A stretch of 64,000 bases of DNA from Pseudomonas wadenswilerensis (GTDB lineage: Bacteria; Pseudomonadota; Gammaproteobacteria; Pseudomonadales; Pseudomonadaceae). Location of the stretch: NCBI RefSeq assembly GCF_900497695.1, contig NZ_UIDD01000004.1, positions 124,001-188,000 of the forward strand. Reading direction: 5' to 3'. The position numbers and the translations under genes are program-made. Shown piece by piece: positions 50,665 to 60,860 of this stretch (positions are counted from its first letter, which is position 1; each line of letters begins with the position of its first letter). The notes under the pieces were generated by a model. That model saw nothing but the letters and a program-made list of their open reading frames with translations. It was not told where the DNA came from and did no database searches.

Positions 50665-51705
50665 TCAGGGCGCGGGGTTGGGCTGGTCCTGATGGATGGC
50701 CTCGATGCCCGCCAGCAGCTCGTCGCTGAGCTTCAGGTCGAAGCTGGCCAGGTTGCTGTCCAGTTGCTCGAGGGTCGTGGCGCCGATGATGTTGCTGGTC
50801 ACGAACGGCTGGCGGGTGACGAACGCCAGGGCCATCTGGGCCGGGTCCAGGCCGTGGTCGTGGGCCAGCTTCACGTAGCGGCTGCAGGCGGCCACGGTTT
50901 GCGGGTTGGAGTAGCGCGAGAAGCGGCTGAACAGGGTCAGGCGCCCTGCGGCCGGGCGCGCGCCGTTCTCGTACTTGCCCGAGAGCATGCCGAAGGCCAG
51001 TGGCGAGTAGGCCAGCAGGCCGCACTGTTCGCGGATGGCGATCTCCGCCAGGCCCACCTCGAAGCTGCGGTTGAGCAGGTTGTAGGGGTTCTGGATTGAA
51101 ACCGCACGGCTCCAGCCACGGCTTTCGGCCAACTGCAGGAATTTCATGGTGCCCCACGGGGTTTCGTTGGACAGGCCGATGTGGCGGATCTTGCCGGCCT
51201 TGACCTGTTCGTCGAGCACCTCGAGGGTTTCTTCCAGCGGGGTGAACAGGTCCTGCGGCGCGTGCTGGTAACCCAGCTTGCCGAAGAAGTTGGTGCTGCG
51301 CTCGGGCCAGTGCAACTGGTAGAGGTCGATCCAGTCGGTCTGCAGGCGCTTGAGGCTGTCGTCCAGGGCGGCGACGATGTGCTGGCGGTTGTGCTTGAGC
51401 AGGCCGTCGCGAATATGGTTGATGCCGTTGCCGGGCCCGGCCACCTTGCTGGCCAGGATCCACTGGGCACGGTCGCCGCGCTGGCTGAACCAGTTGCCGA
51501 TCATGCGCTCGGTGGCGGCGTAGGTTTCCGGGCGGGGAGGGACGGGATACATCTCGGCAGTATCGATGAAATTGATCCCGGCGGCCTTGGCCCGTTCGAT
51601 CTGGGCGAAGGCCTGGGCCTGGTCGTTCTGCTCGCCCCAGGTCATGCTGCCCAGGCACAGGGCGCTGACGTTGAGATCGGTTCGGCCCAGCTGGCGATAG
51701 TCCAT
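50665..51705 (-). CDS. Aldo/keto reductase (Tas-like)
   Basis: 346 aa, NADPH-dependent AKR TIM barrel of the Tas type. The catalytic Asp-Tyr region is FIDTAEMYPVPPR, the lysine region WILASKVAG, and the C-terminal NIIGATTLEQLDSNL contacts NADP. Substrate unknown; E. coli Tas can replace prephenate dehydrogenase when over-expressed. Divergent from rplM. Confidence 0.9.
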   Translation of the reverse strand: MDYRQLGRTDLNVSALCLGSMTWGEQNDQAQAFAQIERAKAAGINFIDTAEMYPVPPRPETYAATERMIGNWFSQRGDRAQWILASKVAGPGNGINHIRDGLLKHNRQHIVAALDDSLKRLQTDWIDLYQLHWPERSTNFFGKLGYQHAPQDLFTPLEETLEVLDEQVKAGKIRHIGLSNETPWGTMKFLQLAESRGWSRAVSIQNPYNLLNRSFEVGLAEIAIREQCGLLAYSPLAFGMLSGKYENGARPAAGRLTLFSRFSRYSNPQTVAACSRYVKLAHDHGLDPAQMALAFVTRQPFVTSNIIGATTLEQLDSNLASFDLKLSDELLAGIEAIHQDQPNPAP

Positions 51706-51957
51706 TCGGCTGCTTCCTGTCTAAAAGAAGCATAAAAGCAGGTTGAATTTTTTTTCGCAATCTGGATAATTCAGCCCCTCTCCGTGCAGCGGAAGTGATG
51801 CCCCGCTCCATAGAAGAACCCTGCCGAATATTGGACGCGCTGACCCGAGCCCCCGATAGCGTCCGTGTGCGGCTGTGTCCTTGACTTGTCAAGGTGCGCA
51901 CTATCCAGTAAGATCTGCCGTCTTATTTTCGCTGGGCGGCCCCTGAGGCTATAAAGA

Positions 51958-52386
51958 ATGAAAACTTTTACTGCTAAACCGGAAACAGTAAAGCGTGACT
52001 GGTTCGTCGTTGACGCTGCTGGCAAGACCCTGGGTCGTCTGGCCACTGAGATCGCGAGCCGTCTGCGTGGCAAGCACAAGCCAGAGTACACTCCTCACGT
52101 TGACACCGGCGACTACATCGTCGTCATCAACGCCGAGCAGGTTCGCGTCACTGGTGCCAAGACTTCGGACAAAATGTACTACTCCCACTCCGGCTTCCCG
52201 GGCGGTATCAAGGAAATCAACTTCGAGAAGTTGATCGCCAAGGCCCCAGAGCGCGTGATCGAGACCGCGGTTAAAGGCATGCTGCCTAAGAACCCACTGG
52301 GTCGCGACATGTACCGTAAGCTGAAAGTCTATGCGGGCGCTGCTCACCCTCATACTGCTCAGCAGCCCCAAGAACTGAAGATTTAA
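51958..52386 (+). CDS. rplM: Ribosomal protein uL13
   Basis: 142 aa, the standard length. It begins [20 protein letters not shown] and ends [12 protein letters not shown]. Assembly protein of the large subunit. The 250-bp upstream region must hold its promoter. Operon with rpsI, 14 bp spacing. Confidence 0.98.
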   Translation: MKTFTAKPETVKRDWFVVDAAGKTLGRLATEIASRLRGKHKPEYTPHVDTGDYIVVINAEQVRVTGAKTSDKMYYSHSGFPGGIKEINFEKLIAKAPERVIETAVKGMLPKNPLGRDMYRKLKVYAGAAHPHTAQQPQELKI

Positions 52387-52400
52387 CGGAATAGTTCATT

Positions 52401-52793
52401 ATGTCGGCGACTCAAAATTACGGCACTGGCCGTCGCAAGACCGCAACCGCTCGCGTTTTCCTGCGTCCAGGTACCGGTAACATCTCCATCAACAACCGTT
52501 CTCTGGACGTGTTCTTCGGTCGTGAAACCGCGCGCATGGTAGTACGCCAGCCGCTGGAACTGACCGAGACCACCGAAAAGTTCGACATCTACGTCACCGT
52601 TATCGGTGGTGGTGTCAGCGGCCAGGCCGGTGCGATCCGTCACGGTATCACCCGTGCACTGATGGACTACGACGAAACCCTGCGTGGCGCTCTGCGTCGT
52701 GCTGGCTTCGTCACCCGCGACGCTCGTGAAGTCGAGCGTAAGAAAGTGGGTCTGCGTAAAGCACGTAAGCGTCCTCAGTACTCCAAGCGTTAA
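52401..52793 (+). CDS. rpsI: Ribosomal protein uS9
   Basis: 130 aa, ending [12 protein letters not shown], the basic tail whose last Arg reaches the ribosomal P site. It begins [20 protein letters not shown]. Paired with rplM in most bacteria and followed by a strong terminator. Confidence 0.98.
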   Translation: MSATQNYGTGRRKTATARVFLRPGTGNISINNRSLDVFFGRETARMVVRQPLELTETTEKFDIYVTVIGGGVSGQAGAIRHGITRALMDYDETLRGALRRAGFVTRDAREVERKKVGLRKARKRPQYSKR

Positions 52794-52810
52794 TTTCGCT
52801 TCGGTGTTCA

Positions 52811-52847
52811 AAAAAAGCCCGGTTCCTGGTGGAACCGGGCTTTTTTT
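52811..52847 (+). terminator. Rho-independent terminator of rplM-rpsI
   Basis: AAAAAAGCCCGGTTCC, a TGGT loop, GGAACCGGGC and seven T, starting 17 bases after the rpsI stop. Confidence 0.95.
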
Positions 52848-53056
52848 ATGTCTTGAATAACTATGCTGTTGTTTGCTGTGACAACTTGCCGCATAGACGC
52901 AAGTCAAGAGTTACAAGGGATAGCGGGGTGGCACAAGGCTAATCACCTTGTCAGAGAAGGGTCTTTTCATTACCATGCGGCAAATTTTTAGCAGTTCAGA
53001 AATTACTTAGTAGATGCCTGTTGCAACAGGCCATAAAGCTGATGGGAGAGGACTGA

Positions 53057-53650
53057 ATGAGCAATGACGGCGTCAATGCAGGCCGGCGTCGCTTCCTCGT
53101 AGCAGCCACGTCCGTGGTGGGTGCTGCAGGAGCGGTGGGGGCTGCGGTCCCGTTCGTAGGGTCATGGTTCCCCAGTGCCAAGGCGAAAGCCGCAGGTGCA
53201 CCGGTGAAGGTCAATATCGCCAAGGTAGAGCCTGGTCAGCAGATGATTGCTGAGTGGCGCGGCCAACCGGTGTTCATCGTCCGCCGTACCGAAGAGATCC
53301 TCGGTAACCTCAAGAAGATCACCGGCGACCTCTCCGACCCTGAGTCCAAGGCATCGGTTCAACCGACTTATGTCGATCCGTCGAACCGCTCGATCAAGCC
53401 GGAGATCCTGGTGCTGGTCGGTTTGTGCACCCACCTGGGCTGCTCGCCAACCTTCCGTCCGGAAGTGGCACCTGTCGACCTGGGTCCGAAGTGGGTCGGC
53501 GGCTACTTCTGCCCGTGCCACGGTTCCCACTACGACCTGGCTGGCCGCGTCTACAAATCTCAGCCGGCGCCGCTCAATCTGCCAGTGCCGCCGCACTCTT
53601 ATGAGTCGGACGACATTATCGTCGTCGGCGTCGATCAGGAGAACGCGTGA
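53057..53650 (+). CDS. petA: PetA, Rieske iron-sulfur subunit of cytochrome bc1
   Basis: 197 aa. N-terminal twin-arginine signal (GRRRFLVAATS) and membrane anchor; the 2Fe-2S cluster is bound by CTHLGC and CPCHGSHYD. It passes electrons from ubiquinol to cytochrome c1 in the periplasm. First gene of petABC; its stop overlaps the petB start. Confidence 0.97.
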   Translation: MSNDGVNAGRRRFLVAATSVVGAAGAVGAAVPFVGSWFPSAKAKAAGAPVKVNIAKVEPGQQMIAEWRGQPVFIVRRTEEILGNLKKITGDLSDPESKASVQPTYVDPSNRSIKPEILVLVGLCTHLGCSPTFRPEVAPVDLGPKWVGGYFCPCHGSHYDLAGRVYKSQPAPLNLPVPPHSYESDDIIVVGVDQENA

Positions 53651-54861
53651 TGAGTAAGTTAATGGACTGGGTTGACGCCCGCTTCCCCGCGACCAAGATG
53701 TGGGAAGACCATCTCAGCAAGTATTACGCGCCGAAGAACTTCAACTTCTTCTACTTCTTCGGCTCCCTGGCACTGCTGGTGCTGGTCAACCAGATCGTCA
53801 CCGGTGTGTGGCTGACCATGAGCTTCACGCCGTCGGCCGAAGAGGCATTCGCCTCGGTCGAATACATCATGCGTGACGTCGAATACGGCTGGATCCTGCG
53901 CTACCTGCACTCCACCGGCGCTTCGGCGTTCTTCATCGTGGTCTACCTGCACATGTTCCGCGGCCTGCTGTACGGCTCGTACCAGAAGCCTCGCGAGCTG
54001 GTGTGGGTGTTCGGCATGCTGATCTACCTGGCACTGATGGCCGAGGCCTTCATGGGCTACCTGCTGCCGTGGGGCCAGATGTCCTACTGGGGTGCCCAGG
54101 TGATCATCTCGCTGTTCGGTGCCATTCCGGTGATCGGCGACGACCTGACCCAGTGGATCCGTGGTGACTACCTGATCTCCGGCATCACCCTGAACCGCTT
54201 CTTCGCCTTGCATGTGGTGGCCCTGCCGATCGTCATTCTCGGCTTGGTGGTGCTGCACATCCTGGCGCTGCACGAAGTGGGTTCGAACAACCCTGATGGC
54301 GTCGACATCAAGAAGCTCAAGGATGAAAACGGCGTTCCGCTGGACGGTATCGCGTTCCACCCTTACTACACCGTGAAGGATATCGTCGGCGTCGTCGTGT
54401 TCCTCTTCGTGTTCTGCGCCATCGTGTTCTTCTTCCCGGAAATGGGCGGTTACTTCCTGGAGAAACCGAACTTCGAACAGGCCAACGCCTTCAAGACCCC
54501 TGAGCACATTGCCCCGGTCTGGTACTTCACGCCGTTCTACGCGATCTTGCGGGCGGTTCCGGACAAGCTGCTCGGCGTAATTGCCATGGGCGCTGCGATT
54601 GCCGTGCTGTTCGTCCTGCCGTGGCTGGATCGCAGCCCGGTCAAGTCCATGCGCTACAAGGGCTGGATGAGCAAGACCTGGCTGCTGGTGTTCTGCATCT
54701 CGTTCGTGATCCTCGGTGTGCTCGGCGTTCTGGCGCCTACCCCGGGCCGTACGCTGCTGTCGCAGGTGTGCACCTTCCTGTATTTCGCCTACTTCCTTCT
54801 GATGCCGTTCTACACCCGGCTCGAGAAGACCAAACCGGTTCCGGAAAGGGTGACTGGCTGA
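53650..54861 (+). CDS. petB: PetB, cytochrome b of the bc1 complex
   Basis: 403-aa membrane protein with eight or so helices carrying hemes bL and bH. Haem histidines are in LRYLHSTGASAFFIVVYLHM and FFALHVVALP, and the Qo-site region PEW-type motif appears as IAPVWYF (PVW instead of PEW). ATG 53650 overlaps the petA stop (TGATG) and its own stop overlaps petC. Confidence 0.97.
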   Translation: MSKLMDWVDARFPATKMWEDHLSKYYAPKNFNFFYFFGSLALLVLVNQIVTGVWLTMSFTPSAEEAFASVEYIMRDVEYGWILRYLHSTGASAFFIVVYLHMFRGLLYGSYQKPRELVWVFGMLIYLALMAEAFMGYLLPWGQMSYWGAQVIISLFGAIPVIGDDLTQWIRGDYLISGITLNRFFALHVVALPIVILGLVVLHILALHEVGSNNPDGVDIKKLKDENGVPLDGIAFHPYYTVKDIVGVVVFLFVFCAIVFFFPEMGGYFLEKPNFEQANAFKTPEHIAPVWYFTPFYAILRAVPDKLLGVIAMGAAIAVLFVLPWLDRSPVKSMRYKGWMSKTWLLVFCISFVILGVLGVLAPTPGRTLLSQVCTFLYFAYFLLMPFYTRLEKTKPVPERVTG

Positions 54862-55640
54862 TGAAAAAGCTATTTGCAGTATTGATTCTGGCAGTGATGC
54901 CCGCGTTGACCTTCGCCGCCGAACACGGCCTGGAGCTGGACAAGGTCGATATCGACCTGACCGACAAGGCCGCTATGCAGGACGGCGCACGCACCTTTGC
55001 CAACTATTGCATGGGTTGCCACAGCGCCAAGTTCCAGCGTTACGAGCGAGTGGCTGACGACCTGGGTATTCCTCACGAGCTGATGCTCGAGAAGCTGGTG
55101 TTCACTGGGGCCAAGATTGGCGACCACATGAAGATCGGCATGAAGCCTGAAGATGCCAAGACCTGGTTCGGTGCCGCTCCGCCTGACCTGACCCTGGTTG
55201 CCCGCGTGCGTGGCACCGACTGGCTGTACAGCTACCTGCGCAGTTTCTATGAGGACAAGTCGCGTCCGTACGGGGTGAACAACAAGGTTTTCCCGAACGT
55301 CGGCATGCCCAACGTGCTGGTTGGCCTGCAAGGCAACCAGGTGATTGGCTGCAAGCAAGTGCAGACCGTGGTCGATGGCAAGAAGCAATATGACCCGCTG
55401 ACCGGCTCGCCGTTGACTCATGAAGCATGTGACCAGCTGACCGTGGAGCCGAAATCCGGTACCCTGACGCCAGAGCAGTTCGACGAGAAGGTCAAGAACC
55501 TGGTGACCTTCCTGGCTTACTCGGCTAACCCGGTCAAACTGGAAAGCCAGCGCATCGGTACCTATGTGCTGCTGTATCTGGCCTTCTTCTTCGTATTCGC
55601 TTATCTGCTCAAGCGCGAATACTGGAAGGACGTGCACTGA
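54861..55640 (+). CDS. petC: PetC, cytochrome c1
   Basis: 259 aa. Signal peptide ends LTFAAEHG, the heme c motif is CMGCH, the distal methionine is probably in VGMPNVL, and one C-terminal membrane helix (YVLLYLAFFFVFAYLL) anchors it. Completes the bc1 complex with PetA and PetB, which pumps protons from the quinol pool to cytochrome c. Confidence 0.97.
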   Translation: MKKLFAVLILAVMPALTFAAEHGLELDKVDIDLTDKAAMQDGARTFANYCMGCHSAKFQRYERVADDLGIPHELMLEKLVFTGAKIGDHMKIGMKPEDAKTWFGAAPPDLTLVARVRGTDWLYSYLRSFYEDKSRPYGVNNKVFPNVGMPNVLVGLQGNQVIGCKQVQTVVDGKKQYDPLTGSPLTHEACDQLTVEPKSGTLTPEQFDEKVKNLVTFLAYSANPVKLESQRIGTYVLLYLAFFFVFAYLLKREYWKDVH

Positions 55641-55664
55641 TCACGCAGTAGTTTCTGGTAGTTG

Positions 55665-55715
55665 AACGCGCCCTGGGGCGCCTCTGGATTCACAGGGGCA
55701 CCCGCAGGGCGCGTT
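55665..55715 (+). terminator. Hairpin after petC
   Basis: AACGCGCCCTG and CAGGGCGCGTT are complementary over 11 bases around a 29-base interior that folds further (CCCTGGGGC). A short T-rich tail follows. It probably ends or attenuates pet transcription before sspA. Confidence 0.6.
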
Positions 55716-55758
55716 TGCATTTGCAGCATTTATAAATTCATACGCGAGGAGGACCACT

Positions 55759-56376
55759 ATGGGCGTGACCAACCGGTTAGCCTGCTACTCCGACCCCGCT
55801 GACCATTATTCTCATCGGGTGCGCATCGTTCTCGCCGAGAAGGGTGTCAGTGTCGAGATCATCAACGTCGATCCTGGTCGCCTGCCGCCCAAGCTGGTTG
55901 AAGTGAACCCCTATGGCAGCGTGCCAACCCTGGTCGATCGCGACCTGGCGTTGTACGAGTCGACCGTGGTGATGGAATACCTCGATGAGCGTTACCCGCA
56001 CCCGCCACTGTTGCCGGTGTATCCGGTGGCGCGGGCCAACAGCCGCCTGCTGATTCACCGCATCCAGCGCGACTGGTGTGCACTGGTCGACCTCATACTC
56101 GACCCGCGCAGCAAGGAGCCTGCACGCGTGCAGGCGCGCAAGGAATTGCGCGAGAGCCTGACCGGGGTGTCGCCGTTGTTTGCCGACAAGCCTTGTTTCC
56201 TCAGTGAGGAGCAAAGTCTGGTCGATTGTTGTCTACTGCCCATACTCTGGCGTTTGCCGGTGTTGGGTATCGAACTGCCGCGGCCGGCCAAGCCGTTGCT
56301 CGATTACATGGAGCGACAGTTTGCCCGCGAAGCCTTCCAGGCAAGCCTGTCCGCTGCTGAACGTGAAATGCGCTAG
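55759..56376 (+). CDS. sspA: SspA, stringent starvation protein A
   Basis: 205 aa, glutathione-S-transferase fold (N-terminal thioredoxin-like part with [20 protein letters not shown]; the GST catalytic residue is absent). It binds RNA polymerase sigma-70 holoenzyme and alters transcription in stress; in P. aeruginosa it affects virulence and alginate expression. AGGAGG precedes the ATG. Operon with sspB. Confidence 0.95.
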   Translation: MGVTNRLACYSDPADHYSHRVRIVLAEKGVSVEIINVDPGRLPPKLVEVNPYGSVPTLVDRDLALYESTVVMEYLDERYPHPPLLPVYPVARANSRLLIHRIQRDWCALVDLILDPRSKEPARVQARKELRESLTGVSPLFADKPCFLSEEQSLVDCCLLPILWRLPVLGIELPRPAKPLLDYMERQFAREAFQASLSAAEREMR

Positions 56377-56393
56377 GTTTTAAGGAGCTGTCG

Positions 56394-56828
56394 ATGAACT
56401 CCAGTCGCCCCTATTTGGTACGTGCACTCTATGAGTGGATCGTGGACAACGACTGCACGCCGCATATGCTGGTCAATGCCGAATACCCGGCCGTCCAGGT
56501 ACCCCAGAGCTTCGCCAGTGACGGCCAGATCGTCCTGAACATCTCACCCAGTGCCGTACGTCACCTGCACATGGATAACGAAGCAGTGAGCTTCGAGGGC
56601 CGCTTTGGCGGCGTTGCCCACACCCTGTTCGTGCCGGCGGGTGCGATTCTGGGTATTTATGCCCGGGAAAACGGCCAGGGCATGGTCTTCGAGCTCGAGC
56701 CGCCGCTGCTCGACGATGAAGACGAAGAAGATGACGATACCGTCGAGCCGGATGACGACGGTCCGCCTACCAGTGGCGGCCAGCCGCCACGGCCAAGCGG
56801 GCGTCCGAGCCTGAAGGTGGTCAAGTAA
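56394..56828 (+). CDS. sspB: SspB, ClpXP adaptor
   Basis: 144 aa. N-terminal ssrA-tag-binding domain (RPYLVRALYEWIVDNDCTPH), then a flexible acidic linker (DDEDEEDDDTVEPDDD) and a short C-terminal ClpX-binding tail (RPSLKVVK). It delivers ssrA-tagged proteins to ClpXP; in pseudomonads SspB-ClpXP also degrades the cleaved MucA fragment that holds AlgU, which ties it to alginate control. Confidence 0.96.
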   Translation: MNSSRPYLVRALYEWIVDNDCTPHMLVNAEYPAVQVPQSFASDGQIVLNISPSAVRHLHMDNEAVSFEGRFGGVAHTLFVPAGAILGIYARENGQGMVFELEPPLLDDEDEEDDDTVEPDDDGPPTSGGQPPRPSGRPSLKVVK

Positions 56829-56829
56829 C

Positions 56830-56862
56830 AAAAAAGGCGATCCGCAGGGATCGCCTTTTTTG
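56830..56862. terminator. Terminator between sspB and the small lipoprotein gene
   Basis: AAAAAAGGCGATCC and GGATCGCCTTTTTT form a strong stem with a short loop and runs on both sides, suited to ending the convergent genes. Confidence 0.93.
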
Positions 56863-56879
56863 TGTCTGTCCGGCCTGGA

Positions 56880-57098
56880 TTACAGGTCGGTGATGGTGCG
56901 GACCTGGTCCTTGTTGACCTTGATCACCTTGCCATCGAGTTGCTTGAATTCGTAGAAGCCGGCGGCGCGATCGTAGCGAGGCGCGTCGACTGCCTGGAAT
57001 TCGCGGCCGTCGTTGAGGGTGATCTGGCTTGGGGTGGAGCAGCCGGCCAGGGTGGCGAAGGCGCCAATCAGCAAGGTTGGCAGCAGGCCGTTTTTCAT
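56880..57098 (-). CDS. Small YgdI/YgdR-like lipoprotein (DUF903)
   Basis: 72 aa. Lipobox TLAGC near residue 20 after a hydrophobic signal peptide. The mature part has the DUF903 pattern ITLNDGREFQAVDAPRYDR followed by GFYEFKQLDGK, an SH3-like fold. Outer-membrane lipoprotein of unknown function, often stress induced. Confidence 0.92.
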   Translation of the reverse strand: MKNGLLPTLLIGAFATLAGCSTPSQITLNDGREFQAVDAPRYDRAAGFYEFKQLDGKVIKVNKDQVRTITDL

Positions 57099-57120
57099 GG
57101 GGACTTCCTAGAGATGGTTG

Positions 57121-57172
57121 GATCGCGGGGCAAGCCCGCTCCCACAGGTGGGAGCGGGCTTGCCCCGCAATG
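57121..57172. repeat. REP palindrome between the small lipoprotein gene and dolP
   Basis: GCGGGGCAAGCCCGCTCCCA and its exact complement are separated by only a few bases (CAGG), making one long perfect hairpin. It lies 6 bases after the dolP stop. Confidence 0.9.
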
Positions 57173-57178
57173 GGTTTA

Positions 57179-58482
<1,304 letters not shown>

Positions 58483-58854
58483 TCAACACTCGAAGGCATT
58501 TTTCAGCCAGTCCAGCGGTGGGCCCGAATGACCTCTGCCTTGCAAGGCGATGACATCGAAACGGCAGGGGTGATTGGCCCAGCGTGTTTCCTTTTGCAGA
58601 AAAGACTCGGCGGCTAGCACCAGTTTGTCCTGCTTGCGCCCGTCGATACTGGCGAGCGCACCGCCAAAGTCCGCGTGCAGCCGGTAGCGGACTTCGACGA
58701 ATACTACTGTATCGCTGTCGAGCATGACCAGATCAAGCTCGCCGCGTTTGCATCGCCAGTTCTGCGCCAGCAGCCGCAGGCCTTGCCCTTGAAGGTATTC
58801 AAGGGCTTGCCGTTCGGCGGCCTGGCCGGCCTGTTGGCGCGAACTGTCGGGCAT
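58483..58854 (-). CDS. yraN: YraN, UPF0102 endonuclease-like protein
   Basis: 123 aa. It has the Holliday-junction-resolvase-like core: G..AE..A..YL near the N-terminus, then NWRCKRGELDLVMLDSDTVV and FVEVRYR (E-x-D...V-E-V-R/K). Actual nuclease activity is unproven. The start overlaps the lpoA stop (ATGA), implying coupling. Confidence 0.92.
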   Translation of the reverse strand: MPDSSRQQAGQAAERQALEYLQGQGLRLLAQNWRCKRGELDLVMLDSDTVVFVEVRYRLHADFGGALASIDGRKQDKLVLAAESFLQKETRWANHPCRFDVIALQGRGHSGPPLDWLKNAFEC

Positions 58855-60674
58855 CAGCGTGGGGTGTCGGGCAGGCGTTTGACCTGGCCGCCGGAGAACT
58901 CGGCCCAGGGCAGTTGCCGCTCGATGCGCTGGTTCTCGTTCATGCTCAGGCTGCCGGACAAGCCGTCAATGCGGTTTTCAGGCAGCGCGCGCAGCTGGCC
59001 CAGACGCGGTGCCAGGCTGAAGGCGTCGATGCCCATGGCGTACAGGCGGCCCAGGCTGCCGGCAGCTTGTGGCCACTGGCGCTCGACCTGCTGACGCAGC
59101 GGATTGCCGCTGTCGAGCAGCCACGGGGTATCGCAGAAGCGCACGCCGGTGAGGTCGTTGTACTGGTTGACGTCGCCGCTGGCGCTGTACACGTGCGAGG
59201 TGGCGTACACCGGAACGTCGCCGGCGTACTGGAAGTTCAGGGTCGGCTTGATCTGCTGGCCTTGCTGCGGGGTGGCGGCAAGGAAGATGAAGTCGATGTC
59301 CTGGCGGCGCGAAGGCTGGGCCGATACCGCACCGCCTACAGTGTTTTGCAGGCTCTTGGCACGGCCTTCGCTCTGGCGCAGCTGGAACAGGTCAGCGATC
59401 TGCTGAGCCAGGGCCACTGGCTGATCGATGTGCTGGGCGGCCAGCAGGCTGCCGCCGTTGGCTTCCCAGTCCTGGCGGAAGGCCTTGAGCACGCGGTCGC
59501 CCCATTCACCTTTTGGCACCAGGGCTACGGCGCGAACCATGCCGTCGGCGCGGGCGCGACGGGACACTTCACGGGCTTCGTCTTCGGCGGCGAGACCGAA
59601 CTGATACAGCTGCTCCGGGCCTTTCTGGCCTACGTCGCTGTAGTTCAGGGCCAGGGTGGTAATAGGCAGCTGCGGGTAGGCGGCGAGCTTTTTCACCAGC
59701 GGTTTTTCCAGCGGGCCAACCACCAGTTGCACGCCCGAGGCCTGGGCCTGGCGATAGAAGTCATCCAGCGAGGTCAGTCGCGAGCTGTCGAAGACTTCGA
59801 TGGTTGGCGGCTTCTGCCCGGCTTGCTGGGCCTGGAAGTGCGCAGCCATGAAGCCGTCACGCAGGGCGCGGGCCACACCGGCCAGTTGGCCTTCCTGTGG
59901 CAGCAGCAGGGCGATCTTGGTCAGCGGCTGGCTGGTCAGCTCCATCAGTTTGATCAGCGAGGGCGGCAGCTGGGCGGCGGCCGGGTGATCGGCGTGCTGG
60001 GCGCGCCAGGCATCGATGGCGGCTTGTTGCTGCTCGACGGTGCCGGCGCCTTTTACTGCCAGGGCCAGGCTGGCCCAGCCGGCCATGGTGTCGGTGCCGG
60101 TGCTCAGGTCTTTGAGCTGGTCGCGCGGGACTGCCGCTACCAGGTTCCAGATCGCGTCGTTGTTGGTGTTGGCGGCATCACCCTTGAGCAACGGCGTCAG
60201 TTGCGCGCGCTCCTGGGCGGCAGCCAGGGGCTGGCCATTGGCTTCGAGCACCGCGGCATGCACGCTGCGGGTACGGATCTGTTGATCTTCCGGCAGCTCG
60301 TTGAGGCGCGCCAGGCTCGGGTGGCTCAGGGCGGTCAGGGCCAACTTCGGCTGGTTGCGGCTCATGGCCAGTTCTGCCGCCAGGGTGCTGGCGAAGATCT
60401 GCTGGGCCGGTTTGAGCTGCTCCAGTGGCACTTGCTCGAGGATGCGCGCGGCGCGGGCATTGTCCTTTTGCTTGTAGGCCAGGTCGGCGGCGCTCAGGCG
60501 CAGCAGTGCAGCTTGCTCCGGCGTCTTGCTGGTGGTGGCCTGTTCAAGCAGTTGCTCGATGCTGGCATCCGGTGTGCGCGGCAGTTCGCCGAGGCTCGAC
60601 GAGGGCGAGCTGGCGCAGGCTGCCAGCAGGGCGGCGAGGCAAAGGGCTGTGAGCAGCCGCAGGCAAGCGATCAT
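58854..60674 (-). CDS. lpoA: LpoA, outer-membrane lipoprotein activator of PBP1a
   Basis: 606 aa. Lipobox ALLAAC at about residue 19; N-terminal TPR-like helical domain (about 30-250) and C-terminal periplasmic-binding-protein-like domain (KIALLLPQEGQLAGVARALR at about 255). It reaches through peptidoglycan to stimulate penicillin-binding protein 1a. Divergent from rsmI with about 185 bp between. Confidence 0.94.
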   Translation of the reverse strand: MIACLRLLTALCLAALLAACASSPSSSLGELPRTPDASIEQLLEQATTSKTPEQAALLRLSAADLAYKQKDNARAARILEQVPLEQLKPAQQIFASTLAAELAMSRNQPKLALTALSHPSLARLNELPEDQQIRTRSVHAAVLEANGQPLAAAQERAQLTPLLKGDAANTNNDAIWNLVAAVPRDQLKDLSTGTDTMAGWASLALAVKGAGTVEQQQAAIDAWRAQHADHPAAAQLPPSLIKLMELTSQPLTKIALLLPQEGQLAGVARALRDGFMAAHFQAQQAGQKPPTIEVFDSSRLTSLDDFYRQAQASGVQLVVGPLEKPLVKKLAAYPQLPITTLALNYSDVGQKGPEQLYQFGLAAEDEAREVSRRARADGMVRAVALVPKGEWGDRVLKAFRQDWEANGGSLLAAQHIDQPVALAQQIADLFQLRQSEGRAKSLQNTVGGAVSAQPSRRQDIDFIFLAATPQQGQQIKPTLNFQYAGDVPVYATSHVYSASGDVNQYNDLTGVRFCDTPWLLDSGNPLRQQVERQWPQAAGSLGRLYAMGIDAFSLAPRLGQLRALPENRIDGLSGSLSMNENQRIERQLPWAEFSGGQVKRLPDTPR

Positions 60675-60860
60675 GTAAGGGTCCTGTTACTCGATCAAAT
60701 TAACTGGCAATTGTACCCAAGCGCTGGCCGGGGCGCGATCTTGCTGGCGTTAATCCTTCAATATAGGTCGTGGAGCGCCGGTTTGCGGCAATCCTGATTG
60801 CCCAATGTTGCCGAGTCTCGGGCTACAATGGCGCTTTGATCATGATGACAGGTGTGTGCA

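Noticed and set aside
57121..57172. Intrinsic terminator reading of the REP palindrome after dolP
   Set aside because: There is no T run on either side and the sequence is the standard REP unit, so it was listed as a repeat only.
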